A stretch of DNA of 48,930 bases, from assembly GCA_900543815.1 (NCBI GenBank), contig UQST01000020.1, forward strand, positions 1 through 48,930, in the 5' to 3' direction. The notes beneath the pieces are model-generated. The model did not search any database and had not been told where the DNA came from. It saw nothing but the letters and a program-made list of their open reading frames with translations. The stretch's first letter is position 1; each line of letters begins with the position of its first letter. The position numbers were made by a program, and so were the translations under genes. The stretch is from an uncultured Prevotellaceae bacterium. GTDB lineage: Bacteria; Bacteroidota; Bacteroidia; Bacteroidales; Bacteroidaceae. Positions 32,928 to 40,933 of this stretch are shown here, one piece after another.

Positions 32928-33402
32928 TGTAGATGGCGTGCTGAGTGCCGAAACAATCACCATGGATGCCCAGGGGACGCCGCTGCGCACGGTCAACATA
33001 AAGGATGGCTATGCCCTGCAGTTGGCGGCCAAGAGCGGCCTGCACGTGGGTATCATCACCGGCGCAAGCGTAGAGGCCATACGGGTACGCTTCGAGGGAT
33101 TGGGCATTCACGAGGTTCATCTGGGATGCTCAGACAAGGTGCCCGTGTATGAAGACCTGCTCAGGCGCCTCGGCCTCAAGCCTGAGGAGGTGCTCTATAT
33201 GGGCGATGACATCCCCGACTATCCCGTGATGCGCCTGTGCGGCTGCCCTTGCTGTCCTGCCGATGCCGCCCCCGAGATACGTCACGCCAGCCTCTATGTG
33301 AGCCACCTGCGCGGCGGCTACGGTTGCGGAAGGGACGTCACCGAACAGGTCTTGCGTGCCCAGGGCAAATGGATGACCGATGCCAAGGCCTTCGGATGGT
33401 AG
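32884..33402 (+). CDS. KdsC-type HAD phosphatase (KDO-8-phosphate phosphatase family)
   Basis: A cap-less HAD hydrolase of 172 residues, the normal size for tetrameric KdsC. The nucleophile motif is LLFDVDGVL (Asp15 and Asp17). IITGASVEAI is motif II and MGDDIPDYPVM is the third acidic motif. It probably dephosphorylates KDO-8-phosphate for lipopolysaccharide core synthesis. Relatives with other sugar phosphates exist, so the symbol is withheld. It is embedded between DUF2520 and maf on the same strand. Confidence 0.87.
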   Translation: MINYDLTKIKALLFDVDGVLSAETITMDAQGTPLRTVNIKDGYALQLAAKSGLHVGIITGASVEAIRVRFEGLGIHEVHLGCSDKVPVYEDLLRRLGLKPEEVLYMGDDIPDYPVMRLCGCPCCPADAAPEIRHASLYVSHLRGGYGCGRDVTEQVLRAQGKWMTDAKAFGW

Positions 33403-33476
33403 GACGCCGGGGAGCGCACTGCACCCCGTGTGCTGCATCGCGCCCCTATACATTATTATATATATAGATGCAGGAA

Positions 33477-34061
33477 ATGAAGACAAGCAAGAAAATCATA
33501 CTGGCAAGCAACTCCCCGCGCCGCCGCGAACTGCTGGGCGGACTGGACATCGACTTTGAGGTGCGCGTCAAGGACGGCATCTGCGAGGATTACCCGCAGC
33601 ATCTGTCCATGGAGGAGATACCTCAGTATATCAGCAGAGAGAAGAGCGAGGCCTATGACCTGGCGCCTGACGAGCTGCTCATCACCGCTGACACCATAGT
33701 GTGGACCGCCGGGCGTGTGCTGGGTAAACCCGCTTCGAGGGCTGAGGCAGAGGATATGCTCAGACAGCTCTCGGGCAAGACCCACCAGGTGGTGACGGGC
33801 GTGACCCTTGCCACCACGGAGTGGACCACCTCGTTCTCGGCCGTGACCGATGTCACCTTTGCCACTCTCAGCAGCGAGGAGATACGCTACTATGTGGAGC
33901 GATATGCACCTATGGACAAGGCAGGAGCCTACGGCGTGCAGGAGTGGATAGGGTATGTGGGCGTGACGCGCCTCGCTGGCTCCTATTATAACGTTATGGG
34001 GCTGCCCGTGCAGCGCCTCTATGCCGAACTCAAGAAACGAAATATCATTCACACATCATGA
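33477..34061 (+). CDS. maf: Maf-family nucleotide pyrophosphatase
   Basis: This protein hydrolyses dTTP, UTP or modified nucleotides to monophosphates. Motifs: ILASNSPRRRELLGG at the start, the SREKSEAY helix, ITADTIVW, GKPASRAEAEDML and GKTHQVVTGV. The start at 33477 (MKTSKK) gives 194 residues; an in-frame ATG at 33468 would add three. It overlaps the following lipoprotein gene by four bases (ATGA) and ends the DUF2520-kdsC-maf run. Confidence 0.92.
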   Translation: MKTSKKIILASNSPRRRELLGGLDIDFEVRVKDGICEDYPQHLSMEEIPQYISREKSEAYDLAPDELLITADTIVWTAGRVLGKPASRAEAEDMLRQLSGKTHQVVTGVTLATTEWTTSFSAVTDVTFATLSSEEIRYYVERYAPMDKAGAYGVQEWIGYVGVTRLAGSYYNVMGLPVQRLYAELKKRNIIHTS

Positions 34062-34597
34062 ACAATAAAATGACTATCGCGGCTTTATGTGCCGCAGGCC
34101 TCCTGGCGCTGGTATCGTGCAAGGAGAAGGATTACACAGCCTACCCACCCACATGGAAGGGATTCCAGATAGAGCGCAATGGGGTGAAGGTGAGCAATAG
34201 GGACAAGTTCCAAGGCGGCGACTCGGTGCGCTTCACTGCGGTGCAAGACCAGAAGGGACGCTATATCAACAGCACTTACTATACCTGGACCCTCAAGTGT
34301 CAAGTGTATTCCGCCGACGGTACAAGCTATAAGGACAGCACTCTCACCAAGCAATACCATACCAACTATGACGGGCTGAGCAATGCCGACCCCAGCCATA
34401 CCTTTGCCCTTCCAGTGGGTGCGCAGGGCCGGGCCACCATCAGTTTCTCTGCCACCTACAACTATAGTTCGGATGGCGTGCTGGTGTGGGACGGAAGCAT
34501 CGCCGGGGGCAACAGCGGTTACTCAGGCTCTATCCACTCCACTTCGGCGCTTCTGAGTGGCGATGCCAAAGGCTCCATCTACATCAACATCCAGTAA
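34058..34597 (+). CDS. Small lipoprotein, unknown function
   Basis: The 179-residue product has a lipoprotein signal (AAGLLALVSC, Cys near residue 21) and a beta-rich mature part with YYTWTLKCQVYSADG and TISFSATYNYSSDG. I do not recognise a named family. It looks like a small beta-sandwich lipoprotein. It is translationally coupled to maf (ATGA) and followed by a strong terminator, so it closes the unit starting with the nitroreductase gene. Confidence 0.7.
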   Translation: MNNKMTIAALCAAGLLALVSCKEKDYTAYPPTWKGFQIERNGVKVSNRDKFQGGDSVRFTAVQDQKGRYINSTYYTWTLKCQVYSADGTSYKDSTLTKQYHTNYDGLSNADPSHTFALPVGAQGRATISFSATYNYSSDGVLVWDGSIAGGNSGYSGSIHSTSALLSGDAKGSIYINIQ

Positions 34598-34612
34598 GCG
34601 ATACCAAACAAG

Positions 34613-34650
34613 GCAGCCTGCTCCGTCGGTCGGGGCAGGCTGCTTTCTTT
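34613..34650 (+). terminator. Rho-independent terminator
   Basis: GCAGCCTGC pairs with GCAGGCTGC (9 bp) and is followed by TTTCTTT. It closes the nitroreductase-maf-lipoprotein unit. Confidence 0.85.
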
Positions 34651-34697
34651 ATGTCAGCGGCAAGAGGCGGAACGGGCAGGTCGGTCTCCCAAAATAT

Positions 34698-34775
34698 GCA
34701 GTGCGCTGCATTCGCCATCGCAGTGCGCTGCATCGGGCATCGCAGCGCATTGCATCGGGCATTGCAGCGCGCTGC
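34698..34775 (-). repeat. Palindrome array copy 5 (4 x 12 bp, 22-bp period)
   Basis: Units start at 34698, 34720, 34742 and 34764, the last being the exact palindrome. Spacers are ATTCGCCATC, ATCGGGCATC and ATCGGGCATT; the middle one is the exact reverse complement of the GATGCCCGAT spacer in copy 4. AAAATAT precedes it and GCTTTCC follows. It sits in a convergent space between a terminator and the beta-helix gene. Confidence 0.93.
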
Positions 34776-34824
34776 GCTTTCCTTCGTGCCGCAAGGGCCG
34801 GTGCCGAGGGGCGCCGCACACCTC

Positions 34825-35955
34825 TTATTTCACCGTATCTACGATGTAGTCCTGGCTCACATCTCCTTCGGCCATCTTGCGCTTGCCGTGCAGGGGGAAG
34901 AGCAGTCGTCCGTTGCCTCCAGGCTCCCCCTTGAGCAGTGATATGGTCTTGCAGTCCTTGTGGAAGTCGGCCTGGAATCCTGTGGCAATGCCGGCAAAGG
35001 GGCCGTCGCACTCGATGGCGGTCTGGAAGGGGCAGCGCGAACCATTGTACCAATAGCAGTAGCAGTCGGTCAGATGCACCCTGGCGTTCTTGCCCAGGCG
35101 GAATCCTGTGGCCATCTGGTCGCTGTAGCAATAGTAGAACCAGTTGCTTCCGAAATCCACACGAAAGCCGCAGCTGGTTTCATACTTCTGCGTGTCGCGG
35201 AAGATGTAGAGCGGATGGATGTTGCGCAGGGCATTGCCCGCGCTCTTGAGCCACACGCCGATGTTGACGTCGGCAATGCGCATGTTGGTAAACGTATTGT
35301 CGTAGCCTTCCACGAAGACGCCCACCGACTGCTCGGTGCCATTGCCTGTGATGTTCACATCCACCACGTCGGCATCGGCCGAGTTGCTGTTTGCTCCGGG
35401 CTTCACATGCAGCCCTATGACGGTGCGCTTGATGCTCACACCGCTCACGCGCGTCTCTCTGCCACTGTCTATCGACACACCGTTGGCCACATTGCTGCCG
35501 TCTATGATGCCTCCCGTGAGCCCATAGTTGCTGCCGGGCACGTAGATGGTGTTGAAGGGGTCCTTGCCTCCCAGCCGTATGACAGCCTCCTTCTCAGGCC
35601 ATTCTCCTATGGCCTTGATGCATGCGAAGTTGGCCAGCACCAGGTGTACACTCTTCTTCGGGTCGGCGGGCGTGAGGATGGAGTGCGACACGCAGTAGGT
35701 GCCGTCGGGGAAGAAGATGGTGCGGTTGGGGTGGCGGTCGATGATGTCCTGCAGCGCGTCGGCCACATCGGTCTGTCCGTCATTGCTGATGAAGTCGGTC
35801 ACCGTCACGTAGTCTTGGCTGTCTTGCTTCTTTGCCTTGCCCTTGGCATGGGTGAGCATGGGGCATGCGATGAGCATGACGAGCAGTGCGGAGACGGCCA
35901 GCATGGTGGCCCTTGACGGGCTGATGGCCCTGAGGGAATGGTTTGTGGGATTCAT
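34825..35955 (-). CDS. Exported right-handed beta-helix protein (pectate-lyase-3 type)
   Basis: The start at 35955 gives 376 residues with a signal peptide (MLAVSALLVMLIACPMLTHA). The N-terminal TVTDFISNDGQTDVADALQDII and TIFFPDGTYCVSHSI are the usual entry to pectate-lyase-3/GH28-like helices. Repeated rungs follow (GLTGGIIDGSNVANGVSIDS, VSIKRTVIGLHV, FTNMRIADVNIGVWLKSAG). Catalytic residues of GH28 are not evident, so the enzyme class is uncertain: a lyase, hydrolase or epimerase of a polysaccharide. It is transcribed alone and converges with the maf unit. Confidence 0.8.
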   Translation of the reverse strand: MNPTNHSLRAISPSRATMLAVSALLVMLIACPMLTHAKGKAKKQDSQDYVTVTDFISNDGQTDVADALQDIIDRHPNRTIFFPDGTYCVSHSILTPADPKKSVHLVLANFACIKAIGEWPEKEAVIRLGGKDPFNTIYVPGSNYGLTGGIIDGSNVANGVSIDSGRETRVSGVSIKRTVIGLHVKPGANSNSADADVVDVNITGNGTEQSVGVFVEGYDNTFTNMRIADVNIGVWLKSAGNALRNIHPLYIFRDTQKYETSCGFRVDFGSNWFYYCYSDQMATGFRLGKNARVHLTDCYCYWYNGSRCPFQTAIECDGPFAGIATGFQADFHKDCKTISLLKGEPGGNGRLLFPLHGKRKMAEGDVSQDYIVDTVK

Positions 35956-36082
35956 TCTTGTAGATTCTTTTTTGTTTGTTGATATCCTGTAAATCTCTCT
36001 GTTCTGTATTTTGTTCCGCCTGGCAGCGGGTGACATGATGTTACGTAGGGGGGCAGATGGGGCTGCCGCATGGGTCTGCCGG

Positions 36083-36907
36083 TCAGTCGGCATCGCCCAG
36101 CACCGGGAATTTCCGGCGGAAGCGCTGCAGTCCCTGCAGGTCTATCTCCACTGTGGCATGGCCCTGCTCGTGGTCGGGTACCTGTGCGATGATGCGGCCA
36201 TAGGGGTCGGCGCATAGTGTGCCGCCGGCATAGCTGCACGTGGGGTCGTGGCCTATGCGGTTCACCCCACAGACATAGCACTGGTTCTCGATGGCGCGTG
36301 CCACCAGCAGCGACTGCCATGCCAGGGCTCGCGGGGCAGGCCATGAGGCCACGTAGAGCAGCACGTCGTAGAGTGCCCTGGGCTCTGTACAGCCCTCGCC
36401 GGCCTTGTCCTCAAGCACTGCCTGTGTGGTGGGGATGTCGGGGCAGCCCAGGTGGTTGCGGCTCCATAGCGGGAAGCGCAGGTCGTAGCACACCAGTGGC
36501 ATGAAGCGCACACCGCGCCATTCCACCACCAGCCGGTGCTCTCCGGGCGAGTAGTGAAGGTGCTCCCCGCCATAGGTGAAGAGGTGCCGCTTGTCATAGA
36601 AGAGCGGTTCCATGTGGGGGCGGATGAAGTGGAGGCGGTTCTTCCACCGTCCTCCGTCGGTCAGCGCGGCCATGCTCCCCACCATGGCGCAGTCCATCGC
36701 GTCGGCCTTCTCCTGCAGCCAGGTGAGCACCTGCTGCTGGCTGTGGGCTGGGAGGCATGAGGGTTGGGGGCAGAAGCCGGTGGGCCACATCTCGGGCAGC
36801 ACGCACATGTCACTCCCCTGACAAGCCAAAAGGGCAGACCCTATGGCCTGCATGTTGGCCATGGGGTCTGCCCATTGGATGTCGGTCTGCAGGAGGCTTA
36901 TCCTCAC
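36083..36907 (-). CDS. Carbon-nitrogen hydrolase (nitrilase/omega-amidase family)
   Basis: A cytosolic amidohydrolase of 274 residues with the Glu-Lys-Cys triad: Glu39 (VLPEM), Lys106 (YDKRHLF) and Cys140 (VCYDLRFP). The closest subfamily appears to be YafV-like omega-amidase, which deaminates alpha-ketoglutaramate. An insert of about 25 residues after RFPLWSRNH (CPDIPTTQ to TEPRALYD) is not usual. It starts with GTG at 36907 and shares four bases (GTGA) with the preceding gene's stop, so the two are coupled. Confidence 0.88.
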   Translation of the reverse strand: MRISLLQTDIQWADPMANMQAIGSALLACQGSDMCVLPEMWPTGFCPQPSCLPAHSQQQVLTWLQEKADAMDCAMVGSMAALTDGGRWKNRLHFIRPHMEPLFYDKRHLFTYGGEHLHYSPGEHRLVVEWRGVRFMPLVCYDLRFPLWSRNHLGCPDIPTTQAVLEDKAGEGCTEPRALYDVLLYVASWPAPRALAWQSLLVARAIENQCYVCGVNRIGHDPTCSYAGGTLCADPYGRIIAQVPDHEQGHATVEIDLQGLQRFRRKFPVLGDAD

Positions 36908-37710
36908 TTTACAGCCACTTTCTGTCCGCGCACCACATAGATGCCACGGGGCAACGACTGCAGTGCTGTGTTGATGTTGGTCTGCTTCATCACCAGATTG
37001 CCCTGTGTGTCATACACGTCCTCAATGGCGTTCTCGGCCTGCAGCTTCTCGATGCTGGTCTCTGTGCCGTCCAGTTTGGTCACGTGTTTAATCTCGATGT
37101 CGGTGGCATTCACCGCCTGCTTGTCCCATGTGAAGCCGCATCGTGTGGGCAGGAAAATCTTGTCGGCATCGGTGCGCACCAGTATGCTCTGCAGGGGATA
37201 GGCCTCCTGCTGGGCGGGTATGCCGTAGCGTCCCTCTACGCGCAGGCTTTCCCAGCTGCTTCCGAAAGTCACCTGGTTGCCGGCCGCATCAGTCTTGGTC
37301 ACGCTGAGCAGCTGTGTGCTCACGGCCTTGGCGTTGGTTGAAGTGGCGCGCAGAGTCTGCAGCTTGGGTGAGAAGATGAGGTAGGGTGTGCCGGCCTGCA
37401 GCCCTTCGGCGGTGCAGTCAAGGAACACCAGGGTGAGTGTGTTGCCGTTCTGCTGTATCTTTGCCAGCCTTTCCAGCTGTACGCCGGGTGCTGCCTGCTG
37501 CAGCTGTTCGGCGCTCAATGTCATGGGCAGGCAGATGCTGTTGTACCCGGCCAGCAGTGTGCGGTGCAGGGTGGTGGCCTGCCCGGGAGTCTCCAGGGTT
37601 TCCAGATTCAGCACGTTGCTGCTCGTGTAGATGTTCTTGGCCTTCTGCTGTGCCAGAGCCGGCACGCACAGAGCCACGGCGGTCATCAGTGCAAGTGTAA
37701 TTTTCTTCAT
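36904..37710 (-). CDS. Secreted protein with type IX-like C-terminal sorting motif
   Basis: The start at 37710 gives a signal peptide (MKKITLALMTAVALCVPALA) and 268 residues. The middle is a beta-rich region (SICLPMTLSAEQLQQAAPG, LQAGTPYLIFSP) like other Prevotella secreted proteins of unknown role. The last 40 residues, VYDTQGNLVMKQTN then LPRGIYVVRGQKV, match the T9SS type A sorting pattern, so it is probably secreted through the type IX system. The nitrilase-like gene overlaps its stop by four bases, which is an odd pairing. Confidence 0.72.
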   Translation of the reverse strand: MKKITLALMTAVALCVPALAQQKAKNIYTSSNVLNLETLETPGQATTLHRTLLAGYNSICLPMTLSAEQLQQAAPGVQLERLAKIQQNGNTLTLVFLDCTAEGLQAGTPYLIFSPKLQTLRATSTNAKAVSTQLLSVTKTDAAGNQVTFGSSWESLRVEGRYGIPAQQEAYPLQSILVRTDADKIFLPTRCGFTWDKQAVNATDIEIKHVTKLDGTETSIEKLQAENAIEDVYDTQGNLVMKQTNINTALQSLPRGIYVVRGQKVAVK

Positions 37711-38011
37711 GTCAGACTGTATTTTTAGTTGCTTTCTGTTACTAATCGTATGCAATATTACGGAAAATATCAGTACCTTGTATCTTTTCGGGCACCTTTT
37801 TTGCCTTCCTGGGCCAAAATTCTGTGCGGGGTGGCGAAAAGCGGTGCCGATTGTCATACATTAGCATTCTCTGACCCGTCCCGCGCGCTTCTCTGCACCC
37901 CAGAATGCGCTTCGCCCGGCTCTGTAACGATTTAGGATGAACAGGCGGGCGGGGCGAATGAGCCTATGGAGTGGGATGCCGGAAACCGGCTGGATGGGTC
38001 ATGTGTAAAAC
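37711..38011. other. Intergenic upstream of the T9SS-type gene
   Basis: On the minus strand TAATATTG (37760-37753) is a 7/8 match to the -7 box. No credible coding frame is seen. Confidence 0.4.
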
Positions 38012-38089
38012 GCATAGCGCTGCGAAGCCCGATGCAGCGCGCTGCAATGGCTCACGCAGCGTGCTGCGATGGCTGCTGCACCGCACTGC
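38012..38089 (+). repeat. Palindrome array copy 6 (4 x 12 bp, 22-bp period)
   Basis: Units start at 38012, 38034 (exact palindrome), 38056 and 38078. Spacers are GAAGCCCGAT, AATGGCTCAC and GATGGCTGCT. TAAAAC precedes the first unit, the same A-rich edge as copies 1 and 3. Length is 78 bp. Confidence 0.9.
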
Positions 38090-38437
38090 GTCATTCGACA
38101 GAAGATACTGATGTGGGGCAGGGGGTGCTGATGGCCTTTATACTCAATCGCCCTCCCGTCCTTGCAAACCACTTTCCATCCGTCCGCCAGATACTGTTCG
38201 CGCCCCGGCTTTTATCCTTGGGAAAAAACTTCTGAGCCATTTCTTCTTAATTGCAAGAAGGCTTCTTCGTGCGGCATGGGATGCAGTGGGAGACGGGGGA
38301 ACGAGTAGAGGCTGTGCCAGCTTGGGCTTGGATTTTGTGGGGCAGGCTGGCAGGGAGGGTGTCTGCTTGGGATTCCGGGTTGTGGACAAGCGGTTTGCGG
38401 GAGCGGCAGCCTGGGCTTTAACCTTGTCTTCCAGAAC
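38090..38437. other. Intergenic, no gene seen
   Basis: No credible gene. The stretch 38314-38420 shows a loose repetition of GTG...GCTTGGG-like pieces about 22 bases apart (five times), too weak to call firmly. Confidence 0.35.
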
Positions 38438-39664
38438 TTAATTGGATGATGTCGGGCTTGCTTCTTCTTTCTTAGGGGTGGCCTTTTGCCACAGAGTATC
38501 CTCGGGAACCCATTCCTCGGGGCTCTTTACCTGAGTGCGATGAGGGTTGTAGCGCGAGTCCTTCTTGGCGGGAGCAGGGAGGCTGCCGCCTGCTGAGGGT
38601 CGGGCCGCCTGGCGGTAGCCGGTCCATCGCTCCATGATGAGGCGCACATATTCGCTCGTCTCCGAACCGCGCATATAGCCGTAGCGCACCACTGGGTCGC
38701 GGTAGAATCTGGGGTCGGAGAGGTGCAGGACGTAGGGCGCAACGTGCTCCCACACCTGAGGGTTGCCGCCGTGCTTGGCCGTGAGTGCCATGGCGTCCCT
38801 CACATGGTTGGCTCCTCCGTTGTAGGCGGCCAGCACGAAGCAGATGCGCTGCGTGCCGCCGGGGATGTCGGAGAACTGCCTGTTGAGCATGGACAGGTAG
38901 CGCGTGCCTGCCGAGATGTTGGTTTCGGGGTCGTGGATATTGCCCTGGTGGATGCCCAGCTGCGTGGCGGTGCCCGGCATGATCTGCATCAGACCGCGTG
39001 CTCCTGCCCACGAGACGGCCTGGGGGTCGAAGCCGGACTCCTGATAGCAGAGGGCTGCCAGGAGCCGCCAGTCCCAGCGTATCTGCCGGCTGTGGCGCAT
39101 GAGCAGGTCGTCATAGGGCGAGATGATGCCCCTGGCACGGTCTTTCATCACGGGGTGCATGTGGCGTCGGGTCACACGTGGGGTGCTCTGCAGCGACCGC
39201 AGTACGGCATCACGCGCCCCGCCTGTCCACCATTCGCTGATGGCACTGGCCAGCTCCGGTGCATCCCGGCGCGTGCTCCACTTGGGCATGTCGAGCGCTA
39301 TGAAGTCGATGTCTCCGCTTGCCAGCCGCTGGCGCAGGGTGGCGGTGTCGGGCGCGATGTCCATTTGCAGCCTCACCCCGATGCTTCGCGCAAATTCCTC
39401 GGCCAGCCTGAACTGCCGTCCCATCCCCTGTCCGCGGTACTCGTAATAGGTGTCCGGTCCGCTCAGCGTACCGCCTATCAGCAGCGTGGCCTCCTGTATG
39501 TCGGGCAGGTCGTAGTGCTGCACGGTGTCGTCGGGGGCGCTCTCCTTGCTGAAGATGGGCGACGGCTCGGGCTGCCTCTGCTCCCTGCATGAGGTGGCGC
39601 AGAGCGCAAGCAACAGACAAGTGCACCGGCAGAGCATGGCCGGCGATGTGATGGTGGATTTCAT
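38438..39664 (-). CDS. MltF-like membrane-bound lytic transglycosylase
   Basis: This cleaves peptidoglycan glycan strands with formation of 1,6-anhydromuramic ends. The 408-residue lipoprotein (LLLALCATSC) has an N-terminal solute-binding-like module (GMGRQFRLAEEFARSIGVRL) and a C-terminal SLT domain. The catalytic Glu lies in LLAALCYQESGFDP near residue 207, followed by GARGLMQIMPGTA, NISAGTRYL and VLAAYNGG. It faces the periplasm. The uridine kinase gene lies 15 bases upstream on the same strand, so the two are probably co-transcribed. Confidence 0.9.
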   Translation of the reverse strand: MKSTITSPAMLCRCTCLLLALCATSCREQRQPEPSPIFSKESAPDDTVQHYDLPDIQEATLLIGGTLSGPDTYYEYRGQGMGRQFRLAEEFARSIGVRLQMDIAPDTATLRQRLASGDIDFIALDMPKWSTRRDAPELASAISEWWTGGARDAVLRSLQSTPRVTRRHMHPVMKDRARGIISPYDDLLMRHSRQIRWDWRLLAALCYQESGFDPQAVSWAGARGLMQIMPGTATQLGIHQGNIHDPETNISAGTRYLSMLNRQFSDIPGGTQRICFVLAAYNGGANHVRDAMALTAKHGGNPQVWEHVAPYVLHLSDPRFYRDPVVRYGYMRGSETSEYVRLIMERWTGYRQAARPSAGGSLPAPAKKDSRYNPHRTQVKSPEEWVPEDTLWQKATPKKEEASPTSSN

Positions 39665-39679
39665 GTGACGATGTGAATC

Positions 39680-40291
39680 TTAGGGTCTCTGGCGGTGGAT
39701 GATGTAGGAACGCATGATGTCGATGGCCTGACGGTTCGATCCTCCCATGGGTATGATGAGGTCGGCATAGCGCTTGGTGGGCTCTATGAACTCCTCGTGC
39801 ATGGGCTTCAGCACCTTCAGGTAGCGGTCGATGACCATCTGGGCAGTGCGTCCGCGCTCCAGCGTATCGCGCTGTATGACCCTGATGAGGCGCTCGTCGG
39901 GGTCGGCGTCAACGAATATCTTCAGGTCCATCAGCTCGCGCAGTTCCTTCTTCCACAGCGCCATGATACCCTCGATGATGACTACCTCGCACGGCTCCAC
40001 GTGTATGGTCTCCTCCAGGCGGTTGCACACCAGATAGCTGTAGGTGGGCTGCTCGATGGCTTTCCCTTGCCTGAGTTTCTGGATATGCTCGGTCAGCAGA
40101 TTCCAGTCAAAGGCATCCGGGTGGTCGAAGTTAATCTTTCTGCGGTCCTCCATAGCGAGGTGCGTGTTGTCATTATAGTAGGAGTCTTGTGGGATGACCG
40201 ACACACATCCAGGCGGGAGAGCCTCGATGATCTTTCTTACTACCGTGGTCTTGCCCGACCCTGTTCCGCCTGCTATACCTATTATATACAT
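39680..40291 (-). CDS. udk: Uridine kinase
   Basis: It phosphorylates uridine and cytidine in pyrimidine salvage. At 203 residues it is typical in length. The P-loop GGTGSGKTT is at 8-16. QDSYYNDNTHLAMEDR and NFDHPDAFDW are nucleoside-site motifs. EVVIIEGIMALW and FVDADPDERLIRVIQRDTLERGR complete the family pattern. A TAACTTTG box lies 85 bases upstream. Confidence 0.95.
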   Translation of the reverse strand: MYIIGIAGGTGSGKTTVVRKIIEALPPGCVSVIPQDSYYNDNTHLAMEDRRKINFDHPDAFDWNLLTEHIQKLRQGKAIEQPTYSYLVCNRLEETIHVEPCEVVIIEGIMALWKKELRELMDLKIFVDADPDERLIRVIQRDTLERGRTAQMVIDRYLKVLKPMHEEFIEPTKRYADLIIPMGGSNRQAIDIMRSYIIHRQRP

Positions 40292-40375
40292 GTTGCGTGT
40301 ATTTGTTGACCGCCTTTCCCTGCCAGTCCGGCGTGTTTCGCCGTGCCACGGAGCGGCATCTGTTCTCTATCAGTG

Positions 40376-40383
40376 CAAAGTTA
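40376..40383 (-). promoter_or_regulatory. -7 box for udk-mltF
   Basis: The minus strand reads TAACTTTG, with a leader of about 80 bases before the udk ATG. The -33 element is unclear. Confidence 0.55.
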
Positions 40384-40501
40384 GTGGATTTTCTCCACAC
40401 GCTGTATGGCCTCAGGGAGGAAATTCATGTGTTCGTCGATGCGGCCAGTTGATTTATATCAAGAAAAGTGCAGAAAATGGAGAAAAATGCTTGCAAGGTT
40501 G

Positions 40502-40531
40502 TTGCAGTATTCTTCAAACTACCTACATTTG
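40502..40531 (+). promoter_or_regulatory. Orphan Bacteroidetes promoter
   Basis: TTG (40502-40504), exactly 19 bases, then TACATTTG (40524-40531). No open frame of note follows within 200 bases; a hairpin with a T-rich tail lies about 155 bases downstream. Confidence 0.6.
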
Positions 40532-40537
40532 CATTCA

Positions 40538-40716
40538 GAAAACGAGAGCAGAGGTTTCAGACTGAAAGCGCAGAGCGCTGTCTGGCTTCTGGAACGTAAG
40601 ATATAATAGTGTTGTTAGTTTTAGTTTAAGGAAAAGATTATTTAGGGTATTTACTAGGTAAAAGATTGTTTCTTTTTATGATGCGAGGTCAGCCGTGAGG
40701 TTGGCCTTCTGTCTTT
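40538..40716 (+). ncRNA. Candidate small RNA of about 180 bases
   Basis: The interval runs from the expected start of the orphan promoter to a terminator-like hairpin (AGGTCAGCC, GTGA loop, GGTTGGCCT at 40686-40707) followed by TCTGTCTTT. No protein frame fits. The stretch 40600-40680 is AT-rich, and a GCGCAGAGCGC-type hairpin occurs near 40570. No known RNA family is recognised. It could instead be the leader of a longer transcript toward hisG. Confidence 0.4.
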
Positions 40717-40855
40717 ATATGGGGTAAAGGCATGTCCGGGAGGCCGCGGGACGCTTCTTTTGGCGGTCGGGGTGCGGAGGTGGCGCGTGGCAGCGCAGTG
40801 CTGGGGGACTGATGATGTGCTTCTTGTCTGTTCCCATCTTACCACTTCGGGAAAG

Positions 40856-40933
40856 GCAGTGCGCTGCGTGGGCTTGTGCAGCGCGTTGCGATGGCTGATG
40901 CAATGCGCTGCGATGTCGGATGCAGCGCGGTGC
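40856..40933 (+). repeat. Palindrome array copy 7 (4 x 12 bp, 22-bp period)
   Basis: Units start at 40856, 40878, 40900 and 40922. Spacers are GTGGGCTTGT, GATGGCTGAT and GATGTCGGAT. GGGAAAG precedes it. It lies in the divergent space between udk and hisG. Confidence 0.9.

Noticed and set aside
40600..40680. tRNA gene in the AT-rich stretch
   Set aside because: No cloverleaf, TTC-like arm or CCA end could be drawn.
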